DNA from: JACKCR01 sp041390305
GTDB taxonomy: Bacteria > Eisenbacteria > RBG-16-71-46 > CAIMUX01
NCBI GenBank assembly: GCA_041390305.1
Contig: JAWKQE010000028.1
Span: forward strand, 21,853 to 85,852
Reading direction: 5' to 3'
DNA: 64,000 bases
The notes beneath the pieces were generated by a model that ran no database searches, was not told the origin of the DNA, and saw nothing but the letters and a program-made list of their open reading frames with translations. The stretch's first letter is position 1; each line of letters starts with the position of its first letter. A program made the translations under genes and the position numbers. Below are positions 41,637-49,997 of this stretch, piece by piece.

Positions 41637-43445
41637 TCAGTTGTTCTTCTGCATCGCCTTCTTGAACGCCTCGGCCATCGCGGTATTCCCACGGTTGCCG
41701 GCGGCCGCGGGAGCCGCCGACTTGCGGTAGCTCTCGAAGCTCGCGCGTTCCTCACCGTCCTGGACGGCCTTCATGCTGAGACGGATCTTGCCGTCCGGCT
41801 GGACTTCGATCACGGCGACCTTCACCGGCGTACCGGAGGAGAACCGCTTCTCGAGGTCGGTGCCGCGGCGTTCGCCCGTCTCCTCACGAGGACAGAGCCC
41901 GCGCGTGCGCGGCCCGTACATCGGAAGGTCGACGAAGAGTCCGTACGGCTTGATGTTCGCGACCACGCCGTCGACGATGTCGCCGACCGACGGTGTCTTC
42001 TCCGGCGCGCTGCTCCGAGCGGCACGGCCGCCGCCGCCCTGGGCGGAACCCTCGCCGGCATCGGCCGCGGCGTCGCGCGGGAGCTGGTCCTTGATGGAGA
42101 GCGAGATCCGCTTCCGCTCCGTGTCGACGTTCAGCACCGTCACGTCCACCCGCTGTCCGACCTCGAGCACGTCCTTCGGATGCTTCGTCGGGGTGTGCGC
42201 GATCTCGGAGACGTGGACGAGTCCGTCGATGCCGGGAGTGAGTTCGACGAACGCTCCGAAGTCCTGCATGCGAACGACGGTGCCCTGCGTCTTCTTCCCC
42301 TGCCAGTACTGCTCGGCGATCTCCGTCCAGGGATCCGGCTGCGCGGCCTTCATGGAGAGTCCGATCCGGAGGCGCCCCTTCTGGTCCTTGTCCATCCGGA
42401 GCACCCGGACGCGCACTTCCTGTCCGACCTTCAGTACTTCGTTCGGATCGGAGACGTGTCCGTACTGGATCTCCGACACGTGAACCAGGCCCTCGAGTCC
42501 GCCGATGTCGACGAACGCCCCGAACGGCTGGATCCGCGCAACGCGGCCGTCGAGCTCCGAACCTTCCTTCAGCGTCTCGAGAAGCTTTCCGGCCTTCGCC
42601 TTCTCTTCCCGACGGAGGAGTGCCTTCCGGGAGACGACGAGGTTCTTGCCGCCATCGCCGATGTCCTGAACGAGGAACTCGAGCGACTGACCGAGATACG
42701 CGGAAGGTTCATTGCAGTAGCCGAGTTCGATCTGGGAGAACGGGCAGAACGCCCGCAGGCTTCCGACGTGGACTTCGAGCCCGCCGGCGTTGATCGACGC
42801 GACCTTGCCGCTGATCGGAACGCCCTTCTCCTTCGCTTCGCGCACCGTCTGGAGTGCTTCGTCCGCCCGCAGCTGGACGGAGGGTGCGAGAAGGATCTGA
42901 TCGGTGGCCGCGACGACGAAGAGTTCGATCTCGTCACCCACCGCATACTTCATGCTTCCGTCGTCGGCCTTGAGGTGCTGCGTCTCGACCGCGCCCTCGC
43001 TCCGTCCACCGAAGTCGATGAAGGAGGTGTCGTCGCCGATCTGGATCACACGACCCTTCACCTTCGTCCCGACCTCGACCTCGTCACCGACGGACTTGGT
43101 CGAATCGAACTGGTCGAGCATCGCGCCGAACTCGGCGCGCTTCCGTGACTCGATCTGCTCTTCTTCCTCCTCGGCGGTGGCCTTGGGTGGATCCGCCTTC
43201 GGAGCGTCGGCCTTCGCTTCGACGCTTGCCGCCGGGGCTTCCGTCGCCGCTGGTGTCTCGGTCGTCGCCGGTGAGTCCACCTCCGCCTTCGCTTCCGCCG
43301 GAGCGCCCGCCTTGGGCTCTTCTGCGTCCGTCTTCGCTACAGGAGACGCCGCCGAGTCATCTGCGGGCTGCGCGACAGCATCCGCCTCCGTCGCTTTCGG
43401 GGTCTCTGGCTCGTGGGTCTCGGATGGCTGACGGTCTTCGGACAT
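41637..43445 (-). CDS. rpsA: Ribosomal protein S1-type multi-S1-domain protein
   Basis: The 602-residue protein has an N-terminal 110 residues that are an Ala/Glu/Pro-rich disordered arm. Five S1 RNA-binding repeats follow, each with the 'G.V..I...G.FV.......GLVH.SE' pattern (for example RIQPFGAFVDIGGLEGLVHVSEI and RMQDFGAFVELTPGIDGLVHVSEI). AAGGAG precedes ATG 43445. S1 anchors mRNA on the 30S subunit, most useful for transcripts with poor ribosome sites. E. coli S1 has six repeats and no such N-terminal arm, so a related S1-domain RNA-binding protein is possible. The hairpin at 41575 ends the transcript. Confidence 0.85.
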   Translation of the reverse strand: MSEDRQPSETHEPETPKATEADAVAQPADDSAASPVAKTDAEEPKAGAPAEAKAEVDSPATTETPAATEAPAASVEAKADAPKADPPKATAEEEEEQIESRKRAEFGAMLDQFDSTKSVGDEVEVGTKVKGRVIQIGDDTSFIDFGGRSEGAVETQHLKADDGSMKYAVGDEIELFVVAATDQILLAPSVQLRADEALQTVREAKEKGVPISGKVASINAGGLEVHVGSLRAFCPFSQIELGYCNEPSAYLGQSLEFLVQDIGDGGKNLVVSRKALLRREEKAKAGKLLETLKEGSELDGRVARIQPFGAFVDIGGLEGLVHVSEIQYGHVSDPNEVLKVGQEVRVRVLRMDKDQKGRLRIGLSMKAAQPDPWTEIAEQYWQGKKTQGTVVRMQDFGAFVELTPGIDGLVHVSEIAHTPTKHPKDVLEVGQRVDVTVLNVDTERKRISLSIKDQLPRDAAADAGEGSAQGGGGRAARSSAPEKTPSVGDIVDGVVANIKPYGLFVDLPMYGPRTRGLCPREETGERRGTDLEKRFSSGTPVKVAVIEVQPDGKIRLSMKAVQDGEERASFESYRKSAAPAAAGNRGNTAMAEAFKKAMQKNN

Positions 43446-43558
43446 GGGACGCACTCCTTCAGTAGTTGCTCGAGGCCGGCACACGATCGACGATGTGCCG
43501 AAGCCGAACCGCGAGACTATCGCATCAGGAACGTCCGAGGAAAGGAGGAGACCCGTAG

Positions 43559-44527
43559 ATGTCTCCGAACCTCACGAACCCCGGCCTGCCCTCCGGCGGG
43601 GAGGGTCTGGAGGCACCCGTCGCCGTTGGATCGTTGCTTCGGAGCATGGACCGGGGCGCGGAACTCCTCGTACTCGGGGTGGCACAGGATGCGGGCGTTC
43701 CCCACGCGGGATGTCGGCGGCCGTGCTGCGCGCGCGCGTGGGCCGATCCGTCCCTCCGACGGGCTCCGGCCTGCCTCGGGATCGTCGACAGCCGAACGAG
43801 TGCTCGATGGCTGATCGAGGCGACACCCGAGCTGCCGCTCCAGCTCCAGCGGCTCCTCGACTGGTCGGACTCCGCGGCCATCCGGCCGCGGCCGATCCTC
43901 GACGGAGTCTTCCTGACCCATGCGCACATCGGTCACTACTTGGGTCTCGCGCAGCTCGGCCGGGAGTCACTCGGAACGCGCGGGGTGCCCGTCTACGCCA
44001 TGCCGAAGCTCGGCCGGTTCCTGGCACAGAACGGCCCATGGAGCCAGCTCGTCTCCCTCGGGAACATCGAACTCCGGATCCTCGGCGAAGGGGAGCGGGT
44101 CGAGATCGGGCCGGGACTCTCCGTCGAGCCGATCGAGGTGCCGCACCGCGGCGAGTTCTCCGAGACGGTCGCGTTCCGGATCGTAGGGCCGCGGCGGTCC
44201 GTCCTCTTCCTGCCGGACATCGACCGCTGGGAGGAGTGGGGGCGGTCTCTCGAGGACGAGGTCGGCCTGGTGGACATCGCCTATCTCGACGCCACCTTTT
44301 TCGACGAGTCGGAGCTGCCGAGTCGCGCCCGGTCCGAGATCCCACACCCGCCGGTGGTGACCACGATGGAGCGGCTGGATCGCCTCGGTCCGGATCTGCG
44401 GGGGCGGGTCCGGTTCCTCCACCTCAATCACACCAACCCACTTCTCGATCCGTCGAGTGACGCCAGCCGCGAACTCGAGAGACGTGGATATCTATGCGCG
44501 GAAGAAGGGGACAGGGTGGAGCTGTGA
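43559..44527 (+). CDS. PqqB-like metallo-beta-lactamase-fold hydrolase
   Basis: The 322-residue protein contains LLVLGVAQDAGVPHAGCRRPCCARA, the PqqB-type opening with its cysteine knot, then GVFLTHAHIGHYLGLAQLG in the metal-binding position. The usual HxHxDH reads HAHIGH, so one metal ligand of classical MBL enzymes is changed, as in PqqB relatives. Later motifs are VLFLPDIDRW, YLDATFFDESELP and FLHLNHTNPLL. AGGAGG lies 10 bases before the ATG. No other pqq genes are near, so it is probably a stand-alone oxygenase or hydrolase of this group, not part of PQQ synthesis. Confidence 0.82.
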   Translation: MSPNLTNPGLPSGGEGLEAPVAVGSLLRSMDRGAELLVLGVAQDAGVPHAGCRRPCCARAWADPSLRRAPACLGIVDSRTSARWLIEATPELPLQLQRLLDWSDSAAIRPRPILDGVFLTHAHIGHYLGLAQLGRESLGTRGVPVYAMPKLGRFLAQNGPWSQLVSLGNIELRILGEGERVEIGPGLSVEPIEVPHRGEFSETVAFRIVGPRRSVLFLPDIDRWEEWGRSLEDEVGLVDIAYLDATFFDESELPSRARSEIPHPPVVTTMERLDRLGPDLRGRVRFLHLNHTNPLLDPSSDASRELERRGYLCAEEGDRVEL

Positions 44528-44571
44528 TTCAGTCAATATACTGGTGCGATTGTGGTTACGCGTGAATCCGG

Positions 44572-44658
44572 CATTGTGGACGGAGTTGTCCACGATGTGG
44601 GTATGGATGTGGACAAAGGCGTACTGGTGACACTACTGATGCGACAACTCGTACGAGT
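44572..44658. promoter_or_regulatory. Palindrome cluster in an AT-richer gap
   Basis: CATTGTGGAC (44572-44581) and GTCCACGATG (44588-44597) pair at 9 of 10 positions across GGAGTT. A third copy, TGTGGACAA, is at 44608-44616. ACTCGTACGAGT (44647-44658) is a perfect 12-bp palindrome. TGTGGACAA is the reverse complement of TTGTCCACA, the DnaA box of high-GC bacteria, but there is no dnaA nearby. The gap 44528-44750 is otherwise without a gene I would defend. It may be an operator region for the membrane protein gene at 44751. Confidence 0.5.
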
Positions 44659-44750
44659 GCTGTCACATATGCTGACAATGGTGCTGGTGAGTCTGCCCGC
44701 CGAGTGGGTCGCCGGGCGAGATCCCGTTCGCGGGAACCGATAGCAAGGGA

Positions 44751-46151
44751 GTGACACACACCGCGAAGCACACCTCCTCGTGGAGGCGGGAGCTCTACCT
44801 TCTCGGGCTGTTCGTCGCCGTCCTGGTCATGGGGACCGCCGTCATCCTGAACCCGGCAGACGCCTACCTCGGACCGGGGCTCGCGTTCGACCAGCTCGGG
44901 CTTCGGCTCGCCGTGGGGCTCGGGTTCGGACCGACCGCGGTCGTGCCGCCGCTCTACCCACACTACCTCGCGATCTTCTACCGGTCCCTGGGCTACAGCC
45001 ACATGGCCGTCCTTCTGTCCCAGGTGGTCCTGCTCGCCGGGTTCGCGACCTCGGTCTCGCTGATCGTTCGCTACACCGGGCTGAGTTCCCGCTACGCCTG
45101 GCTCGCGGGCGTCTTCACCGGCTTCTTCCCTCAGGCGATCGCGCTCCTCCGTCACTTCACGCCCGCGCTCCTCGTCGCGTTTCTCTGGGCGGTGGGCGTC
45201 CACGCGTGGATCCGGAATCGTCCCTACCCGTCCTGGTTCGAGACGGTCCTGGCCGGGACGGTGTTCGGAATGGTGCTGCTGGGACGGTTCGGTCTCCTCG
45301 TCCCGATCCTCGTCCTCCTGCTCGGTCGCCGGGCCTTCGGGGGGCGCACGTGGGCACCGCGCGGCAGGGCGGCGTCGGCCGTCCGGCTCGCGCCCCGCAT
45401 CGTGCTGGCGGTCGTGGCGCTCTCGGCCGTCGTGACTCCGTGGATCGTTCGGAACAGCCGGCTCTACGACGAGCTGGTCTTCGTCGACACCACCTGGGCC
45501 GTGCGCTGGCGGGCCGCGACGATCCCGGGGGAGCACACGCTGGACTTCGTGATCCCCGGCCGGACCACCCGCGTCCCGGATCACACTCCCATCCTCGAAA
45601 ACCGACTCGCGCTCGGTGACGTGGTTGGGTTCGCGTGCGCCGAGCCCTGGAAGCTCGTCCGGATCTGGGGACGTCGAGCGACGACGTTCGTCGGGTTCTC
45701 GGGGTGGAACGACGCCGTCACGCTCGATCGGTTCCCGTACGAAGGCCCGGCCTACCAGCTGCTCCAAGCGCTCATCTACGGCATCCTGCTCTCGTTCGCG
45801 GCGGCCTGGGTGGTGCTGCTCCGCGCCCGCGGCCGGCCGGAGCGCCTTCTCGGGAAGACGTGGCTCGCACTCGCCGGGATCGGCATCGTCACCGGCGGGA
45901 TCGGCGACGTCCGCGTCTATGCGCTTCCGCTCCTCGTCCCGATCGCGATGCGAGGGCTCTGGGGGCTCCTCGTCCAGCTACGTGTTCGTCTCCGTCCACG
46001 GGAAGGAGAAGAGGGCGGACTCCTCCGTGCCTACGAGAACACGGATCCGCTCCCGAAAGGAGTCCGCGCGGCGACCGGGCTCCAGTGGTCGGCGTGGATC
46101 TCGCTCGTCGTCTCGGTGTGGGTACTCGGGATCCTGGGCCTGCTCGGGTAG
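44751..46151 (+). CDS. Polytopic membrane protein, glycosyltransferase-39-like
   Basis: The 466-residue protein has about nine to ten membrane helices (YLLGLFVAVLVMGTAVIL, MAVLLSQVVLLAGFATSVSLIV, LLVPILVLLLG and others) and extramembrane segments resembling ArnT/PMT-type lipid-linked sugar transferases ('YLGPGLAFDQLGLRL...YPHYLAIFYRSLGYSH', 'TPWIVRNSRLYDELVFVDT'). The 'TPW.VRN' motif after a helix is typical of the GT39/DUF2029-like group. The start is GTG at 44751, but the ribosome site AAGGGA is nearly adjacent to it, so the exact start is unsure. A role in envelope glycan or protein glycosylation is inferred. Confidence 0.65.
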   Translation: MTHTAKHTSSWRRELYLLGLFVAVLVMGTAVILNPADAYLGPGLAFDQLGLRLAVGLGFGPTAVVPPLYPHYLAIFYRSLGYSHMAVLLSQVVLLAGFATSVSLIVRYTGLSSRYAWLAGVFTGFFPQAIALLRHFTPALLVAFLWAVGVHAWIRNRPYPSWFETVLAGTVFGMVLLGRFGLLVPILVLLLGRRAFGGRTWAPRGRAASAVRLAPRIVLAVVALSAVVTPWIVRNSRLYDELVFVDTTWAVRWRAATIPGEHTLDFVIPGRTTRVPDHTPILENRLALGDVVGFACAEPWKLVRIWGRRATTFVGFSGWNDAVTLDRFPYEGPAYQLLQALIYGILLSFAAAWVVLLRARGRPERLLGKTWLALAGIGIVTGGIGDVRVYALPLLVPIAMRGLWGLLVQLRVRLRPREGEEGGLLRAYENTDPLPKGVRAATGLQWSAWISLVVSVWVLGILGLLG

Positions 46152-46275
46152 CTCACCGCACTCGCTCGGCCGGGCCCGAGGCGACGATTTCGGACTCTCG
46201 CGTAGACGATCGCCGATTCGTGCGTTGCAGTTCCGCGGTCGCGCGAAAGGGAGAGGTCGAGTAGTCTCCCGCGTC

Positions 46276-46725
46276 ATGAGTGCACCAGACGTCATCCTCT
46301 ATACCGACGGCGCATGCTCCGGAAACCCGGGACCGGGTGGATGGGCCGCCATCCTCGCCAGTCCTTCCTCCGGAAAGCGGGTCGAACTCACCGGCAGCGA
46401 TCCGGAGACCACGAACAACCGGATGGAGATGATGGCGGTGCTGGAAGGGCTCCGGCAGATCAAGAAGGCTCCGTCCAAGATCCACGTGGTGAGCGACTCG
46501 AACTACGTGATCAAGGGGCTCACCGAGTGGATCCAGGGGTGGGAGCGGAACGGTTGGAAGACCGCGAACAAGAAGCCGGTCAAGAATCGTGAACTCTGGA
46601 TCGATCTGGTCACGGAAGTGCGCCGACACCAATGCACGTTCGAGTGGGTCCGGGGCCACGACGGCCACCCCGAGAACGAGCGGGTCGACCAGCTTGCGGT
46701 AGAGGCGTACCAGAAGTACCTCTGA
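46276..46725 (+). CDS. rnhA: Ribonuclease HI
   Basis: This 149-residue type 1 RNase H has the four catalytic acids: YTDGACSGNPGPGG (Asp10), NNRMEMMA (Glu), VVSDSNYVI (Asp) and VRGHDGHPENERVD (His and Asp). The RNA/DNA-hybrid handle region WIQGWERNGWKTANKKPVKN is present. It removes RNA from RNA-DNA hybrids. The ATG at 46276 follows TAGTCT (46262-46267) by 8 bases with no ribosome site, suggesting a leaderless mRNA. The frame runs open far upstream (to 45616), but that part is the shadow of the membrane protein gene. Confidence 0.96.
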   Translation: MSAPDVILYTDGACSGNPGPGGWAAILASPSSGKRVELTGSDPETTNNRMEMMAVLEGLRQIKKAPSKIHVVSDSNYVIKGLTEWIQGWERNGWKTANKKPVKNRELWIDLVTEVRRHQCTFEWVRGHDGHPENERVDQLAVEAYQKYL

Positions 46726-46851
46726 TACGCCTCGCAGTGACGACGCGGCCCCACCTACCCGCAGCATCGTGACGGGACGGCTGCTATCTACGCCCCAGCG
46801 CCCGACCGACTGGTGCCTGTCCGGCTGCTTGCGCCGACAGGTTCCGTGAGC

Positions 46852-47940
46852 TCAGTTCGTGATGGAGATGTGCCCGCTTCCCGAGTCGAGCGAGACTCTC
46901 GCGTCTCCGTGTCCGACTTCGAGTGCGACCTCCTCCTTGTCACGATGGTGGAAGGTGGCGCCTTCGACGTCGACTTCGACCCGTCCGTTCCCGGTCTCCG
47001 CGACCACGTCGGCGGAGGCGTCTTCCGGGAGGATGAGGTCGATCCCGCCGCTCCCCGTGTCGACGACGAAGCTGCCGTCACCCATATGCGCGAACTCGAG
47101 CGTGACGTTGCCGCTCCCGGTATCGACGTTCGCATCCTCGGCCGAGAGACCGATGCCGCGGACTCCGCCGCTTCCCGTATCGACGACCAGCTCCTCACAC
47201 GTCACGTCGCGGAGGGCGACGTTTCCGCTGCCGGTGTCCACGCCGACATAGGGGCCACGCACTCGTTCTGCTTCGACGTTTCCGCTTCCGGTGTCGCAGC
47301 GGAGTTCGCCCGTGACGTCTGCGATGTTGATGTGCCCCGCCCCGGTATCGGCCGAGACCTCGCCGGTCACGTTCTCGGCGACGATCGGACCTGCGTTGAT
47401 GTCGAGCGACAGGTCTCCACGTACGCCTTCGGCTTCGATCCGTCCGATTCCGTGCTCGACCCGGAGACGTCCGCCTTCGGGCACGTAGACGTCGACGTCT
47501 GCCCAGACTTCGAGCCCTCGACCCGATCCCCGCACGTGGATCCGGTCACCGCCGACCGAGCCGAGCAGATGACGGAGCCAGCCTTCGCGATGGCTTCCTG
47601 TGCTCCGTACCGAGATCGAAGACTCGGAGTGCCCGAGCGGTGGGTAGACGAAGTCCCGTTCCTCGTCGAGGGGGAAGACGATGTCGATCACACTCCTCCG
47701 GCCCTCGTCGGACTCGATCCGGAGGAGCTTCCGGTCCGCGTCCTCCCCGCGGACGTGGATGTCGACTCGAAACTCCTTCCCCTCGTGACCGTGAACCTCG
47801 ATCTTTCCAATGAGGTTCGTCAGGACGACCGACTCGGCGCCCAACTCGAGCGACTGGTCGAACTCCTCGGCGTTCGCCGGTCCGCCGGTCAGAAAGACGC
47901 CGGCCGCCGCGCAAACCAAAAGAGCACAAACGGTTTTCAT
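46852..47940 (-). CDS. DUF4097-type exported beta-helix protein
   Basis: This 362-residue protein has signal peptide MKTVCALLVCAAAGVFLTGGPANA and GAGG right before the ATG. From about residue 190 it carries a run of near-identical strands: DTGAGHINI, DTGSGNVEA, DTGSGNVAL, DTGSGGVRGI, DTGSGNVTLEF, DTGSGGIDLIL, ETGNGRVEV, DSGSGHISI. This is the DUF4097 ('putative adhesin') solenoid. It probably builds a right-handed beta-helix on the outside of the cell or in the periplasm. The DNA repeats mirror the protein repeats, so the gene may vary in unit number between strains. Function unknown. Confidence 0.85.
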   Translation of the reverse strand: MKTVCALLVCAAAGVFLTGGPANAEEFDQSLELGAESVVLTNLIGKIEVHGHEGKEFRVDIHVRGEDADRKLLRIESDEGRRSVIDIVFPLDEERDFVYPPLGHSESSISVRSTGSHREGWLRHLLGSVGGDRIHVRGSGRGLEVWADVDVYVPEGGRLRVEHGIGRIEAEGVRGDLSLDINAGPIVAENVTGEVSADTGAGHINIADVTGELRCDTGSGNVEAERVRGPYVGVDTGSGNVALRDVTCEELVVDTGSGGVRGIGLSAEDANVDTGSGNVTLEFAHMGDGSFVVDTGSGGIDLILPEDASADVVAETGNGRVEVDVEGATFHHRDKEEVALEVGHGDARVSLDSGSGHISITN

Positions 47941-48257
47941 GGACCCTCCTTCGTCACAGGGGTGGCGGGGGCGGTGCTGGTCGCGTCGAAATCATCACGA
48001 CGCCGGGTTCGTCCACGGTCGGCGGGGATGACGCTGCGCTGCCTGCCCACCCTCCCAAGGAACCGACTCCCCAATTCAGTACGAATTCGGACCTCCGAAG
48101 GTTGCAATCGAAGTTCGGGGGAATCACTGCGGGACGGCAGTTCCCTTGCCGTCGGGGCTCAACCGATCTAGCCTCGCGGGTTCGAGGCATGGCACAGACG
48201 CAAGCAGTCCCGCCGCCGAGCGGGCCGAGCGATCCGAGAAGAGGTGATCCGAGGAGG

Positions 48258-48283
48258 CGTCCTCAGGAGACGTCCTCAGGAGA
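48258..48283 (+). repeat. 13-bp tandem repeat before the lipoprotein gene
   Basis: CGTCCTCAGGAGA occurs twice in perfect tandem (48258-48270 and 48271-48283), followed by the related CGTGGTCCGAGGA. It is 40 bases upstream of the ATG at 48324 and holds AGGAG-like sequences that could act as standby ribosome sites. Confidence 0.65.
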
Positions 48284-48323
48284 CGTGGTCCGAGGACAGG
48301 TGATCGAAGGAGAGGAGATCCCG

Positions 48324-48983
48324 ATGCCGAAACACCGTATGCCGTCCATCTGGGCTGGGGCCCTGTTCGTTGCCGCCCTGGCGACGGCCGCCGCGTTCTG
48401 GTCTGCCTGTGGAAAGGAAGAGGCCGAGATCGGAGCCGCGACCTCGAAGCAGGCTCCGCCGTCCCAGATGACGACGCAGACCCCGTCGCAACAGATCCAG
48501 CCTCCGGCCCCGGGAGCGGGCAACGGGGAGACCGGGATGTCCTGGGAGACCCCGGCAGGATGGACGGAAGAGACGCCGTCGAGCGGAATGCGGAAGGCGC
48601 AGTTCTCCGTGCCTGGAGACGCAGGCGCCGCCGAGCTCGTCGTCTTCTACTTCGGGCCTGGCCAGGGAGGCGACGCCATGGCGAACGCGACCCGTTGGGC
48701 GGGCCAGCTCAGCCATCCGGACGGAAGTCCCGCCACCGACACGATGAAGACGGAGCAGGCTTCGTTCGGCGGAATGCCGACGCTGCTCACCGAAGCCGAG
48801 GGGACCTATCAGAACTCGATGGGTGGGAGCGGGGAGAAGTTCCCTGGCTACAAGTTGCTCGGCGCGATCGTGGAGGGGCCGGACGCGAACTGGTTCTTCA
48901 AGCTGACCGGACCCAAGGAGACCGTCGAAGCGAACCGCGACGCGTTCCAGGCGTTTCTCTCGTCGCTCCGTCCGGGATCGTGA
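48324..48983 (+). CDS. Lipoprotein of unknown function
   Basis: The 219-residue protein starts MPKHRMPSIWAGALFVAALATAAAFWSACGKEE, a lipoprotein-like signal with cysteine 29. A Gln/Pro/Thr-rich linker of about 40 residues follows, then a compact domain (WETPAGWTEETPSSGMRKAQFSVPG ... AELVVFYFGPGQGGDAMANATRWAGQL ... NWFFKLTGPKETVEANRDAFQAFLSSL). This resembles small 'heme-less' lipoproteins common in Planctomycetes and related bacteria, but I cannot name it. Start ATG 48324 has AAGGAGAGGAG upstream. Confidence 0.8.
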   Translation: MPKHRMPSIWAGALFVAALATAAAFWSACGKEEAEIGAATSKQAPPSQMTTQTPSQQIQPPAPGAGNGETGMSWETPAGWTEETPSSGMRKAQFSVPGDAGAAELVVFYFGPGQGGDAMANATRWAGQLSHPDGSPATDTMKTEQASFGGMPTLLTEAEGTYQNSMGGSGEKFPGYKLLGAIVEGPDANWFFKLTGPKETVEANRDAFQAFLSSLRPGS

Positions 48984-49310
48984 GGTCGCGAGAACCCCAG
49001 GGAAGGGAGCGGGGTGCGGTGGAGCTGTTGGGCTGGGGTGTTTCGAACTCCGTTCCCCGGGGTTTCGCCTCGAGCCGCTCACGGTGCCACTGCGAGTTGT
49101 CTTCTCGGCCCGTGTGATTCGCGACCTCGACGGAAAGGTAGCTCTGACGGCGCGGAAAGACGAGTTCGGGGAGGGTTATCACGGTGTGGTGTTCGTTTGG
49201 GGGGGCGGTCGGGCAGCCATGGACCATAGGGGAGGGCGGTTTCGAGGCTTCGTGGAAGCCCTGCCCGCCATCCGCTAAGCTGCCTCGGATGTCCAGGGAA
49301 AGGACGAGAC

Positions 49311-49925
49311 ATGATCAAGGACCCGCAGGATTTAGGCCCGAGACAGCTCCACGGCCTTCTCAACCGGATCGTGCTTCCGCGTCCGATCGCGTTCGTGAGT
49401 TCCATCTCGTCGTCGGGGATCGCGAACCTCGCCCCGTTCTCCTACTTCACGCTTGGCGGTCTCAATCCGCCCGCCGCCGTGTTCTGTCCGGTCAACGACC
49501 GGGAAGGCAAGCCGAAGGACACGCTCCGCAACATCGCAGAGACGAAGGAATACGTGATCCACATCGTGACGGAGGACATCGCGAGTGGGATGAACGAGAC
49601 GGCCGCGCCGGTTCCGCCGGAAGTGGACGAGTTCGAACTCGGCGGCTTCACGGCGGTGAAGTCCGATCTCGTGGCCGCGCCGCGTGCGCTCGAGTCCCCG
49701 GCCGCGCTCGAGATGCGTCTCCTTCAGATCGTTTCGCCGGGGAGCGGCCCGATGGCGGGGAACTTCGTGATCGGTGAGATCCTGCGGATCCATCTGGACG
49801 AGTCGATCCTGAACGACGACGGCCATCCGGAGCTGGATCAGCTCCGTGTGATCGGGAAGTTGGGGGGCGATGGATACGTCCGCGTCCGTTCCGGCGCGAC
49901 GTTCGACATGCCGCGGCCGATGTGA
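49311..49925 (+). CDS. Flavin reductase-like (FMN-binding split-barrel) protein
   Basis: The 204-residue protein has LLNRIVLPRPIAFVSSISSSGIANLAPFSYFTLGGLNPPAAVFCPV, the FMN-binding opening of the flavin reductase-like/flavoredoxin family. It continues DTLRNIAETKEYVIHIVTEDIASGMNETAAPVPPEVDEFELGGFT, typical of the DIM6/NTAB group. These bind FMN and act as flavin reductases or as FMN-dependent oxidases. GGAAAGGACG precedes the ATG. The gene stands alone between the lipoprotein and cinA. Confidence 0.9.
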   Translation: MIKDPQDLGPRQLHGLLNRIVLPRPIAFVSSISSSGIANLAPFSYFTLGGLNPPAAVFCPVNDREGKPKDTLRNIAETKEYVIHIVTEDIASGMNETAAPVPPEVDEFELGGFTAVKSDLVAAPRALESPAALEMRLLQIVSPGSGPMAGNFVIGEILRIHLDESILNDDGHPELDQLRVIGKLGGDGYVRVRSGATFDMPRPM

Positions 49926-49997
49926 GCCGCCTAGAGCCGCGCGAGCGCGCGCACGGCGTGCGCGTGTCGACGGGACGCTGCATCGGACGCAGCGCGT

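Noticed and set aside
44552..44743. 63-codon frame starting at GTG in the palindrome-rich gap
   Set aside because: Codon use (GTA, CTA, ACA) is unlike the neighbours, there is no ribosome site and no family pattern. The palindromes explain the sequence better.
44528..44750. Chromosomal origin
   Set aside because: Only one perfect high-GC DnaA box, no dnaA, dnaN or gidA nearby, so I keep it only as a binding-site cluster.
45616..46275. Long N-terminal extension of RNase H
   Set aside because: The frame is open but overlaps the membrane protein gene in another frame. RNase HI begins at 46276 with its usual N-terminus.
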